NCBI RefSeq assembly: GCF_024448895.1
Contig: NZ_JAMOIC010000006.1
Coordinates: forward strand, 1-64,000
Reading direction: 5' to 3'
DNA from: Stutzerimonas stutzeri
GTDB lineage: Bacteria > Pseudomonadota > Gammaproteobacteria > Pseudomonadales > Pseudomonadaceae
Length of the DNA stretch: 64,000 nucleotides
Shown in pieces: positions 37,519 through 46,000 of this stretch. Position 1 is the first letter of the stretch; each line of letters begins with the position of its first letter. A program made the translations under genes and the position numbers. The notes beneath the pieces are model-generated. The model searched no databases. It saw only the letters and a program-made list of their open reading frames with translations, and was not told the DNA's origin.

Positions 37519-38267
37519 TGATTTCCGTGCGCAACCTGAGAAAGGCCTTCAAGGGCCAGGAGGTGCTCAAGGGCATCGACCTCGACATCGCTCCTGGCGA
37601 AGTGCTGGCGATCATCGGCCCCAGCGGTTCGGGCAAGACCACCCTGCTGCGCTGCCTCAACCTTTTGGAGCAACCCAGCGCTGGGCAGATCACCGTCGGG
37701 AATATCCACATCGACGCCGATAAACCGCTCAGAGCGCAGCAAGGGCTGATCCGCCAGCTGCGCCAGAGCGTGGGCTTCGTGTTCCAAAACTTCAACCTGT
37801 TCCCCCACCGCACGGCCCTCGAGAATGTCATCGAAGGGCCGGTGCAGGTGAAGAAGGAGCCGCGCACCCAGGCACTCGAACGCGGCCGCGCGCTACTGGC
37901 CAAGGTCGGCCTGAGCGGCAAGGAAGACGCCTATCCCAAACGCCTCTCCGGGGGCCAGCAACAGCGAGTGGCGATTGCCCGCGCCCTGGCCATGCAGCCG
38001 GACGTGATTCTGTTCGACGAGCCGACCTCGGCGCTGGATCCGGAACTGGTTGGCGAGGTGCTCGCCACCATCCGCGGCTTGGCCGAGGAAAAGCGCACCA
38101 TGGTCATTGTCACCCATGAAATGAGCTTCGCCCGCGACGTCGCCGACAGGGCGATCTTCATCGATGACGGTGTAATCGTCGAGCAGGGCGAGGCCAGGCA
38201 GTTGCTTAGTGCACCGCAGCACGAACGCACACGGCAGTTCCTGAGCAAGTTCATCGGCGATCACTAG
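37518..38267 (+). CDS. tcyN: Cystine ABC transporter ATPase
   Basis: 249 residues. Walker A GPSGSGKTTLL, Q-loop VFQNFNLFPH, signature LSGGQQQRVAIARAL, Walker B VILFDEPTSALDPE and the H-loop VTHEMSFARDVADR are all intact, typical of the polar amino-acid importer ATPases. The start ATG overlaps the tcyL stop (TGATG). The operon ends here; 38268-38424 shows no clear gene. Confidence 0.9.
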   Translation: MISVRNLRKAFKGQEVLKGIDLDIAPGEVLAIIGPSGSGKTTLLRCLNLLEQPSAGQITVGNIHIDADKPLRAQQGLIRQLRQSVGFVFQNFNLFPHRTALENVIEGPVQVKKEPRTQALERGRALLAKVGLSGKEDAYPKRLSGGQQQRVAIARALAMQPDVILFDEPTSALDPELVGEVLATIRGLAEEKRTMVIVTHEMSFARDVADRAIFIDDGVIVEQGEARQLLSAPQHERTRQFLSKFIGDH

Positions 38268-38424
38268 GCGCACTAGCCCGGCGAGCGGCCGTTCTCCTCA
38301 CACATCTTCTAGAAGTATTAACGTTCCGCCTTTTGAGCGCTGTCGGCTTTTACTGCCGTACCTCGCCCCACTGGCAGCATGAGCACTGCCGATGCAGGGA
38401 AAACTTACGAAATACCAATGCCCG

Positions 38425-38769
38425 TTAGTATTTGAATTTCGTATGCACCTTCTCGCCATGACGGTAAGAAATTACAAACTCGCTCCAGTTCTCGCCGCGA
38501 GCCCTAGCTAAAGCTCGTAGTTTTTGGACGAGATCGTACAGAGCCGCACCATTGAAATCCGTTTCAGCGTTCGTGACCTCAACACTGTCTTTTTCGATTG
38601 TCAGCTCTTCCACAATATAGTCATCATTGACTTCAACTTCGAGCCGAAACGCGTCGTAACCGGAGACAATCCCTTCATCCACGAGGGAAAATATGGCCCT
38701 AACCAATTCAAAATCTTCAGTAATCACTGGTCTTGCTCCGGGTTCAATGACGGGGTGAGCGCGAGCCAT
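38425..38769 (-). CDS. Orphan immunity-like protein (DUF600/YezG-like)
   Basis: 114 residues, small and acidic. The ending GENWSEFVISYRHGEKVHTKFKY resembles the C-terminus of YezG/DUF600-type immunity proteins. It is the last of the minus-strand genes downstream of the CdiA fragment, so I read it as an orphan immunity gene of the toxin locus. Five bases before its ATG a short open frame ends (38774-38848) that may be a lost toxin tail. Family call is tentative. Confidence 0.5.
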   Translation of the reverse strand: MARAHPVIEPGARPVITEDFELVRAIFSLVDEGIVSGYDAFRLEVEVNDDYIVEELTIEKDSVEVTNAETDFNGAALYDLVQKLRALARARGENWSEFVISYRHGEKVHTKFKY

Positions 38770-38773
38770 ACGC

Positions 38774-38848
38774 TCATTTCCAATCTGCCACGTTCGCCAA
38801 TTGGATGCCTAGCGCGCTGACCTCATCTACCCTCACGCTCGTAGCCAT
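38774..38848 (-). other. Possible toxin-tail remnant before an orphan immunity gene
   Basis: An open frame, MATSVRVDEVSALGIQLANV then ADWK, ends five bases before the immunity ATG and remains open for more than 15 further codons upstream. It is offered as a toxin tail only because the same arrangement repeats at three other immunity genes here. The rest of 38849-39083 holds nothing recognised. Confidence 0.25.
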
Positions 38849-39083
38849 CCTGCGAAACTCCGAAACTGCGAGTGTTAGCTGACCTGCTCCGCAAACGCAT
38901 GCCGAACCTAGTTGGCTTGTGCATAGCAGGCTAACCACAGGAAGATAATGCGCGGAGAAAGGTAAGCTGCTTGCAGGTCATGTTCCAAAGATAAGGCCAC
39001 TAAACGAAACCCTAGGCACACGATTGATTCAGCGTGAAGATAAGCTCGGCTGGCTCTAAATGAACCGACCACCACCGCCCAAT

Positions 39084-39104
39084 CAGGCCTCAAATGGAGG
39101 CCTG
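39084..39104. terminator. Hairpin after the orphan immunity gene at 39118
   Basis: CAGGCCTC, 5-nt loop, GAGGCCTG; a perfect 8-bp stem 14 bases beyond the minus-strand gene end. Weak U tract. Confidence 0.5.
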
Positions 39105-39117
39105 CTTATGACCGACT

Positions 39118-39471
39118 CTAGCCTGCGCAAATAAATTCTCGCCACATGACGATAGCTTCTTCCAAGTCGTCAATACTTATGACTTCAAAATAATCGTCGT
39201 CGTATAGGGAATATATTTTTGCCATTTCACCGGATAGCTCTGCTCCCCAGCTGTCACGAATCCACTCGGCATTACTTACCGCATTATATTTTACCGCTTG
39301 TATCATCGACAGACCTTCATTCAACCAATTCACGGTGTCCTTATATTGTTGGCCGCCATTATCGGATAACAAGCATGATAGGAAATCCACTCCATCTATC
39401 CCTATCACATCGGAGTGACAGCTGGGTTCCCTCACATCCCCCGCCTCATTCCAAAAAAAATTAAGCTTCAT
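39118..39471 (-). CDS. Orphan immunity-like protein, family not recognised
   Basis: 117 residues, acidic, single globular domain with no signal peptide: MKLNFFWNEAGDVREPSCHS at the start, and YDDDYFEVISIDDLEEAIVMW near the end. The size, charge and position in a series of immunity genes behind a polymorphic toxin suggest an immunity protein. A short frame ends seven bases before its ATG. AT-richer than the neighbours outside the locus. Confidence 0.5.
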   Translation of the reverse strand: MKLNFFWNEAGDVREPSCHSDVIGIDGVDFLSCLLSDNGGQQYKDTVNWLNEGLSMIQAVKYNAVSNAEWIRDSWGAELSGEMAKIYSLYDDDYFEVISIDDLEEAIVMWREFICAG

Positions 39472-39477
39472 TTCATT

Positions 39478-39615
39478 CTACTTTACATTTTTGACTGGCC
39501 TTTTCGATGTCCCCGCAATACGCGCCAGGTCATGGCCCACCGCATTCGAGGACCAAGCGTACCGGCGCCTCCCTATATCGAAGCAAGGAGCGGGGCCGGC
39601 GCGGGATGCGGCTGA
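39478..39615 (-). pseudogene. Possible toxin-tail remnant
   Basis: A 45-codon open frame with no start reads, near its end, YAWSSNAVGHDLARIAGTSK and then RPVKNVK, stopping seven bases before the immunity gene at 39471. It is GC-rich, unlike that gene. It looks like the 3' end of a larger coding sequence, consistent with a displaced toxin C-terminus, but there is no family match. Confidence 0.35.
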
Positions 39616-39642
39616 TCATGAATGGCTCTGAGACGCACCGCC

Positions 39643-40257
39643 TTAACGACGCAATTGATCAAGTATCATCAGGTGAACGTCCATGTTCAGCTTGACCATA
39701 TGCTCAAGATCAGCCGTCCCGCCAATACACAACGGGGGCTCGAATGCATACATCTCATGCTCTGCAACCGGCCCTAGTTTCGCCAGCGCCCGTTGGAACA
39801 ACGGCTTACCCTGATTATCTTCAAAGTCGAGGCTTTCCCGGCTGCTCAACCCAAGGAAAATACCCATTGCACGGTCCGGGTTTGGGTTGCGTTTCTGGAG
39901 CTGATTCTTCAGCGCAACGATACCGCCCGCCAAGCTCGATACCGTGATCTTGCGTTGATAGCGCTCACCCCAGGCATACAACGAACCGAAGGCATCACGG
40001 GCAATGACGTGATAATTGTCTATGTCGGCCAGTTCAGTGCCATGGAGCCACATGTCCAATATTTCCTGGTATGGTTCCGGATCAACTATCCAGAACAGAC
40101 CATCGGCGTAAGAGCACCAGCCTTCCTCCTGCCAGTAGCGCAATAGGGCGTCCGGTAGCCGTGAGCGATACTCCTCAATACTCGACTCAGGCACAACTCG
40201 ACGCGAACCCGCTTCGCCAAGATTTCCAATAAGCAGCTGAATGAACTCGTCTCTCAT
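39643..40257 (-). CDS. GAD-like/DUF1851 protein, probable immunity protein
   Basis: 204 residues. The N-terminal GAD-like pattern is VPESSIEEYRSRLPDALLRYW, EEGWCSYADGLFWIVDP and YHVIARDAFGSLYAWGERY. The C-terminal DUF1851 part has MGIFLGLSSRESLDF and QRALAKLGPVAEHEMYAFEP. This is the family of Tdi1-type immunity proteins that block Tde DNase effectors. No matching toxin is in the window, so it is an orphan within the CDI-type locus. Confidence 0.75.
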   Translation of the reverse strand: MRDEFIQLLIGNLGEAGSRRVVPESSIEEYRSRLPDALLRYWQEEGWCSYADGLFWIVDPEPYQEILDMWLHGTELADIDNYHVIARDAFGSLYAWGERYQRKITVSSLAGGIVALKNQLQKRNPNPDRAMGIFLGLSSRESLDFEDNQGKPLFQRALAKLGPVAEHEMYAFEPPLCIGGTADLEHMVKLNMDVHLMILDQLRR

Positions 40258-40363
40258 CTACCACCCTCTCTCCGAAGCGCCATCACGATTCAAATACAGC
40301 TGACAGTACGTCTCATAAAGCTACCCACCACTCGCTCACTAAGCCACAGACCACTGCACATCT

Positions 40364-41278
40364 TCATTTCCGCCGAGTGAAAAAACGAGCTATCAAGCTT
40401 CGCTTGGCAGAAGGCTGTGCAGGGCGTTCGTTTCTACTTTCATCTGACGCAAATGAGGCGGCCTCACTGCTCGACGGGTGTATCAGCTCATCAGGGTAAT
40501 GTTGATGGCCAATGCATAGCGCGTCGTCAATGCTAAAAACTCTGGCAGCAGCGACGGCCTCTACGCACCACCGACCGAAGTAAGCGCCACCGGCAAAGTT
40601 TTCATCACCGTACTTATACCAATACGGATAGCCAACCTTTGTAGCTTGGGCGTATGTTGCATTTCGCGAAGCGACGCCAAGCCCATCGAACCAAGACTCA
40701 ACAAACTGTTTGAGAAGGAAGGCCTGATTCTCAACTGGCGCCTCTATAGCCCCCAACAGCAACGCGTAAGGCTTCGGGTATAGCAGCTCATCCCCGATCA
40801 CTCTTTCCGGTGTACGTTTGGATATGATCTTGTCAAGAAGACGGTCTTGCCCTTCATTTCCAACGAGCGCTATCAGTCGCGACCATTGATCATCCGGAAT
40901 CTCTAACGCAAGTCCAAGTCCCACAAGCCAAAAGCAGCTTATATAATGATCGAGATTGACCTTCCAAGACCTGCGGATTACCTGCTGCTCTTCGCTCCAT
41001 ATTTTGCCGCCTAATTGCTCGGAACGCTCCCATGCATCGAGCAAGCCTGGGAAGTACTGCGCAAGACTGTCTACACGACAGCCAGCTGAGTAACGGCGAA
41101 GCATCTGGTGCCAATGCTTCTGCACTATGGTGAATAGATACTGTGGTAGATAGCTGGGATCGGCACCTTGCTGCGCGGCAGTTTGTTTTGCCTCAGCGAT
41201 GTACTGGTCACCATACTCTACCCACTCTGACCAGTAATGAGCGTTTCCTTTATGATCCCTAGACATTACGTTCCCCAT
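40364..41278 (-). CDS. PoNi-type immunity protein (DUF1910/DUF1911)
   Basis: 304 residues. The N-terminal half matches DUF1910 (RRYSAGCRVDSLAQYFPGLLDAWERSEQLGG); the second matches DUF1911 (SWKVNLDHYISCFWLVGLGLAL and GGAYFGRWCVEAVAAARVFSIDDALC). These are the two halves of PoNi proteins, which neutralise PoNe DNases. A basic C-terminal tail (SLIARFFTRRK) is extra. The toxin is absent except for a probable 35-codon tail at 41301-41405. An internal ATG at 41266 is an alternative start. Confidence 0.8.
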   Translation of the reverse strand: MGNVMSRDHKGNAHYWSEWVEYGDQYIAEAKQTAAQQGADPSYLPQYLFTIVQKHWHQMLRRYSAGCRVDSLAQYFPGLLDAWERSEQLGGKIWSEEQQVIRRSWKVNLDHYISCFWLVGLGLALEIPDDQWSRLIALVGNEGQDRLLDKIISKRTPERVIGDELLYPKPYALLLGAIEAPVENQAFLLKQFVESWFDGLGVASRNATYAQATKVGYPYWYKYGDENFAGGAYFGRWCVEAVAAARVFSIDDALCIGHQHYPDELIHPSSSEAASFASDESRNERPAQPSAKRSLIARFFTRRK

Positions 41279-41300
41279 CTCTCGAGTGCGATTGGGTCAC

Positions 41301-41405
41301 TTATTGGTTCCGCGGCTTCATTAGAGACATCCCACCGTCGATCGTAAATTCTCTCCAACCGACAAGCATTGAATATACTTCCGGCGCTAATTGTCCTTGA
41401 GTACG
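41301..41405 (-). pseudogene. Probable 3' remnant of a PoNe-type toxin gene
   Basis: The frame RTQGQLAPEVYSMLVGWREF, then TIDGGMSLMKPRNQ and TAA, ends 23 bases before the PoNi start, where a PoNe toxin gene should end. It has no start and is joined directly to the previous immunity gene. Protein-like composition and position support a toxin tail; the PoNe identity is inferred from the PoNi next to it. Confidence 0.45.
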
Positions 41406-41406
41406 G

Positions 41407-42036
41407 TTAATTCGCTGAACTTGACAAGATCAGCTTATCTTCTAGCAGGAGCCCAACGCCGCCAATCTTCCAGAGATTAAAATAAAGTCCAAAATCGATA
41501 TCAAGGTCTATCAACGTAGCACCCATGAAATAGGCGAGATAATAATCGGCAGCTACGCCATACAACGCCTCAAACAACGCGTACATTTCCTTCGAACAGG
41601 ACACTTTAGCGTCGCTCACAGCATCCCCGATCAGCTCGAATGCCCAATTATTCGGAATATCCTCCATGCGCCACCTATCAAGCTCGGCTGGCGAAACAAA
41701 TACATCCTTCGCACTATATGCGATCTGATACAGTTCGATGTCCCCAAGCAGATTACAAACACGCGCTATCTCAAGTCGCCATTCCTCCCCAGCTGATAGA
41801 ATCTCACTCTCTGCGCCTTGGGCTTTCGGCAACAGATATAAACTGTTGGCAAGCGTACCAGATGACAACACTACACTCACGCGCTAACATAACTGATCGG
41901 TTCGTGGAAAATACTTGAAGATAGTTTGCAAGTCTGCGTCAGAAGGATGATCCTTTATGAGCCCCAAGAAATGGGATTTGTCATAATCCGATTTGCCTTC
42001 ACAATAAGCACACCAATCAGCAATCAGTGATCCCAT
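41407..42036 (-). pseudogene. Immunity-like gene split by an amber codon
   Basis: An ATG at 42036 with a good ribosome site (GAGGA) opens MGSLIADWCAYCEGKSDYDK and runs to TAG at 41884-41886 after 50 codons. The same frame continues without break for 158 more codons (GTG at 41880 onward, containing EEWRLEIARVCNLLGDIELY and YLAYFMGATLIDLDIDFGLYF) to 41407. The two parts read as one ~209-codon protein with a nonsense mutation. The family is unknown; position suggests immunity. The 3' part could still be translated from the GTG. Confidence 0.6.
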
Positions 42037-42045
42037 TAACTATCC

Positions 42046-42257
42046 TCAATTCTTCTTAGGCAACGGAGGCAAAAGCGCCGGATCAATTTTCCACCTATCT
42101 CTTAACAAAATGAGATGCACATTCAACTCATCAGTAACTTTCTATGCCGCAAAATTACGCGAACTATCCTCTTATGACAGGAGTGACTCTCATAATTAAA
42201 ATGGGTTTGCACTTGATCCTCCTGTCGATACGAAATAGCAAACCCAATCCTCACCAC
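42046..42257 (-). pseudogene. Frameshifted remnant before the split immunity gene
   Basis: From a GTG at 42257 the frame reads VVRIGFAISYRQEDQVQTHF and on through HKRIVRVILRHRK. After a one-base shift near 42138-42141 it continues VTDELNVHLILLRDRWKIDP and ALLPPLPKKN, stopping at 42046, ten bases before the next gene's ATG. The two parts read naturally as one sequence. It is probably a decayed toxin end or another immunity gene; no family match. Confidence 0.35.
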
Positions 42258-42277
42258 ATTTATGCCGATTCTTTCAG

Positions 42278-42460
42278 CTATTCAACCAGATTGTAGAACT
42301 TACCCGCAGACGTGTTTCGTTCCGCTTGTGCAGGCGTTCAGCACGGACCACCCGTACGGAGTAGCCTGGCCGCGTTAGCGCCGTAGATATCGACACGACC
42401 GACACTGTCAACCCTAGAGATTTTGTTACCGTCTACCCTATGGATGGTATCGGTTCTGGC
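42278..42460 (-). other. Decayed coding stretch with an in-frame stop
   Basis: An open stretch, HRVDGNKISRVDSVGRVDIY then GANAARL, is followed by TGA and further protein-like codons (AERNTSAGKFYNLVE) to TAG. The repeated RVD pattern resembles linker segments found before polymorphic-toxin tips. This is weak evidence. The remaining gap to 42605 holds only a small inverted repeat (GTAAGGA/TCCTTAC, 42573-42594). Confidence 0.25.
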
Positions 42461-42605
42461 CTATTAGCGTGTTGGTCCAAGCACTTCAGCGACGGGCCTA
42501 AGCTCGATCTCGTGGAAAAAGTATTTTTGTGCAAGTAAAAAGACTCAAACTCATGTCTGACGGTTGCGGATTGTAAGGAGCGTCGGATCCTTACCCTTCG
42601 GCCTT

Positions 42606-43013
42606 TTAATTGTCTATGTATGGAGAAGACTTTAGTATTTCATCAATATCAAGCCTCGCTAGCTCCGCCCACTCAGGCTTTATCTCGCCGAGTAGCTGTA
42701 TAAATCTGGAAAAATAAAGCCTTCTTGTATCACAATCGCCCGCTCTATTTTCAAGCTCATACTTAACCGCCATCTGCCGCACGGCTCTGGCCATAATCCA
42801 ATAAAGCAGTTCATCCAAGGAACTAGTGGACTTACGATATATTTCATAACCTCGTTCAGAAGACACATAACTAAAGCTATTTTCGTGAATCTCCACGTAA
42901 GGTGCTCCATCATCTGCGGGGGCAGACAGGATAATCAATAACGGTTTTGGCGCATCAATTCTTGCGCCAAGCTCGTCGATTATGGATTGTAACTCGCGAA
43001 TAGAAGTGACCAC
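42606..43013 (-). CDS. cdiI: Imm63-like immunity protein of the TNT toxin
   Basis: 135 residues. The Imm63-type core is FSYVSSERGYEIYRKSTSSLDELLYWIMARAV, then MAVKYELENR, a D.RR block and FSRFIQLLGEIKPEW. It starts at GTG 43013 after the toxin stop with one base between (TAA-A-GTG), so translation is coupled. Such a tight toxin-immunity pair means it almost surely neutralises the TNT domain encoded just upstream. Confidence 0.75.
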   Translation of the reverse strand: MVTSIRELQSIIDELGARIDAPKPLLIILSAPADDGAPYVEIHENSFSYVSSERGYEIYRKSTSSLDELLYWIMARAVRQMAVKYELENRAGDCDTRRLYFSRFIQLLGEIKPEWAELARLDIDEILKSSPYIDN

Positions 43014-43014
43014 T

Positions 43015-46000
43015 TTACCGCACCTCTTTTATAAAGTGATTATCAATAAGCCATTGCACGTTAACTCGCTCAGAAAGGGCCGGCAAAATTTGAATTCCAC
43101 CACCTGGCTCATTGAATGCAGGGGCGATTTTCCCTTGAATCACAGGCAAAGGTTTTAGCACTTCATATTCGTAATATCCCCCAGCCTTTGAGCCGGGCGC
43201 TAATGCGCGCTCATCAAATGGCGTTCCTTTAGGCGATAGAAATGAACCATCAGGCCCACCATAGCGGTCCAGTTTGGTGCCAACTGGTAACGTGTTTTTA
43301 ACCGGGTCTTCTGCGAACCCTAAGTTTTTAGGCCAATCCCACCCCCCGTCAGCTAACTTAAACTGGTCGTAGTAAGAAAACCCTGCAGCTTCATTATCGG
43401 CTATAGCACCGATTGAGCCTGGACTTTTCGCAGTACCGCCTGTTGCACCACCAGCCAGGTTAGGGGCCTCGATCTTAAGCAGCTTGGAGCTATCTACCGC
43501 CATTTTTTCCAGGCTGTCTCGGCCCAGCTTGATGCCGACGCTGGCGAGCTTGACCCCGCCTTTCGCTATTCCACCGACACCGGTGAGTATGCCGCCAACA
43601 TCCCAAACCAGCTCACCCATGTCTCGGCCCAGTTGCACAGCATGCTCGTCGCCCCCGACCGTCAGCGCTTGCTCAATGCGGTCGAGCTTGGCTTGCAGCT
43701 GCTGCTTAACCTCGTCTGGGTAACCGGCCAAGGCGCCTGGCTCATTGATCAGCCTGCCGATCGCCTGGATGGTCTCCACCGGATGCATGAGCATCTGCGA
43801 CAGCCCCTGGACATCGTCGAAGCCCGCTTCAACCAGGCCCAGGCCAACGCCACTCTGCGTCAGCAAATCCTGCTTTTTGCTGATAAATGCCCATTTCGCC
43901 AAGACCTGGAGTTCATCCAGGCGCCCTTCTGCCTCTTTCAGTTCCTTCTTCGCCTGCACAAGCTGCTGAGTCGCCAGCCAGTTGTTATCAATGGCTGCGC
44001 TGGCCGAGGCGTTTGCAGCGGCTGCATCGAGGTCACCTGCCGCGGCAAGGCCGGTGACTAAGCTTGCAATGAGATTGCGTTTTGCCTCGCGTTGGGTCTC
44101 ACTCTCCTCCGGGCTCGCGTTGGAAAATAATCCGGTGAGAAGGCTGGATGCGGCTGCGCCTGCCGCACCGCTTCCACAGCTCTGGCTGCTCGCCGCTGCG
44201 CCCGCGCATCCCACGATGCCATGCAATGCAGCATGGGATAGGGATCCTTCGATCAAGGTGCCTTCCTCAACGAGTTTCCCAATGTAACCGGCGCCCTGCT
44301 GCTGTATGTAATTGACGACCAAGCCTTGAATGAACGCGCCATTACTTGCGCTTACGTTTCCTCCCGCTGCGGCGACAAGCGCTGTGGTGACCTGGCGATA
44401 GGTTCCGCCCGCCCCCCAATTGTCAGCAACTGCTGCGGCATCCTTTCTAAGTTGTTGGGCCGATTGCAGCAATGCGAGAGCCTGCTCGCTGGTCAGATCC
44501 GGATTCATTGCCGCGGCTTCCGCTTTGTCTGCAGCGCGACGTTTCTCGTCAACCTCGTTTGCTTTGTTGGTCAACAGGGTGCCGACCTCGTTGGTAAGCG
44601 CCCCAACGATCTGGAACCCGGTTCGAATTTCTTCCTCATTGAAGATGGGCTTGAGTGCATTCGACGTATCACGGTCACTCGACACGTCGCGATTCAGCGA
44701 TGCGACCGTTTGCTCGGCGGTCGAGCCTGTCAACGCTTGCTGGCCGGCCTCGTCCCTGATTTCAATGACCGCCCCGCTGATGCCGCTGCGCGTGGTGCTG
44801 CTGGCGCTGTCACGTGCACCAATGACTACTGGCAGGGTCGAGCTGACTCCGGCTTCGCTTGGCAATGTCGTACCTGGCGTTTGGGCGCTGCCCGCCTGTG
44901 CATTGCCTTGCTGATCCTTGCCAACGGTTGCGCCATACCCGCCACCCAGGCTGATGCTGCTACCGCTGTATTTCGCCCCGTTCTCAATCTCGCGGGTCGT
45001 CAGCGTGGCCGTACTGAGCGTGTTCCGACCGTCCTGGATGGCCTTTTCAGAGCTGGTGATGACCGCGCCTACCAGGTCGGTATTGCCACCCACGCGGATC
45101 TGGAATCCGTCATCACCCGCCCGGATGCCGGACTGCTCGGTGACGCTTGCAAACTCGGAATTGATGTCTGTTTTACCGACATTTCCGGATACGGAACTCG
45201 CGCCATAGCAGAACGGCGGGATACATAGGCTCACACCGACGCTCATGCTCTTCTCATCGACCGTATAGGTGCTGGTGTCCTGCAGACTCTCGATATTCAG
45301 GTCGCGCCCGACGTCGGCAATAACCTGCTTGCCTGTCGCCACGGCGCCTTTAAGATTCGTGTCTCGACCAGATATCAATGCCAGCGTGTTCCCGGCATCG
45401 ACCCGCGCGTTTGTATGGGTAACGTCTTCCCCGTCGCTTTCGCCTCGATTAGCAGATACACCCAGGTTGAAGGAAATGCCGTTCTGGCTACCGCCAAAGG
45501 AGATCCCGATTCCCACGCTGGCACTGCTTCCCTCGCTATCACTCTGCTGTTCAGCTCTGTCTGTAGCAGCGAGCAGATTGATATCGCCCTCTGAGACGAG
45601 GGTCGCGTTGTTCCCCGCTTTGATCTGGCTACCACGGACGGTGATGGAGCTGTTATCGCCGGCGCCACGGGCGTTCAACGTCACGTCGTTGCCCGCCGCA
45701 ACGGTGGAAGCCGCGGAGGTGTCGGTACGCTGAGTGACGGTGTTTTCGTTCTTTTGACTACCCAGGGAGATACTGATGTTAACTCCCCCGACTTGCGCCG
45801 GATTCTGGGCAACGGCGGTGGCAGCATTGTTTGCAGACAGCGCGGTCGTGGCCAGCGCCAAAGCTTGCATGCGGCTGTTATCGGTTTTATCCGATGCCTG
45901 CTTCATCTGCTCGGCAGTTTGAATCGCACTGATCACCGGATTGGTGATCGTGATCGACACCCCTGCTTGCTTGAACTTGGTCTCACGTTCGCGCTCGCTG

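Noticed and set aside
38908-39093. 61-residue minus-strand frame in the immunity cluster
   Set aside because: No ribosome site and no similarity to immunity or toxin sequences; probably chance.
40258-40363. A toxin-tail-like frame before the GAD-like immunity gene
   Set aside because: Frames here are short and overlap the PoNi 3' end; unlike the other four cases there is no clean open frame ending at the immunity start.
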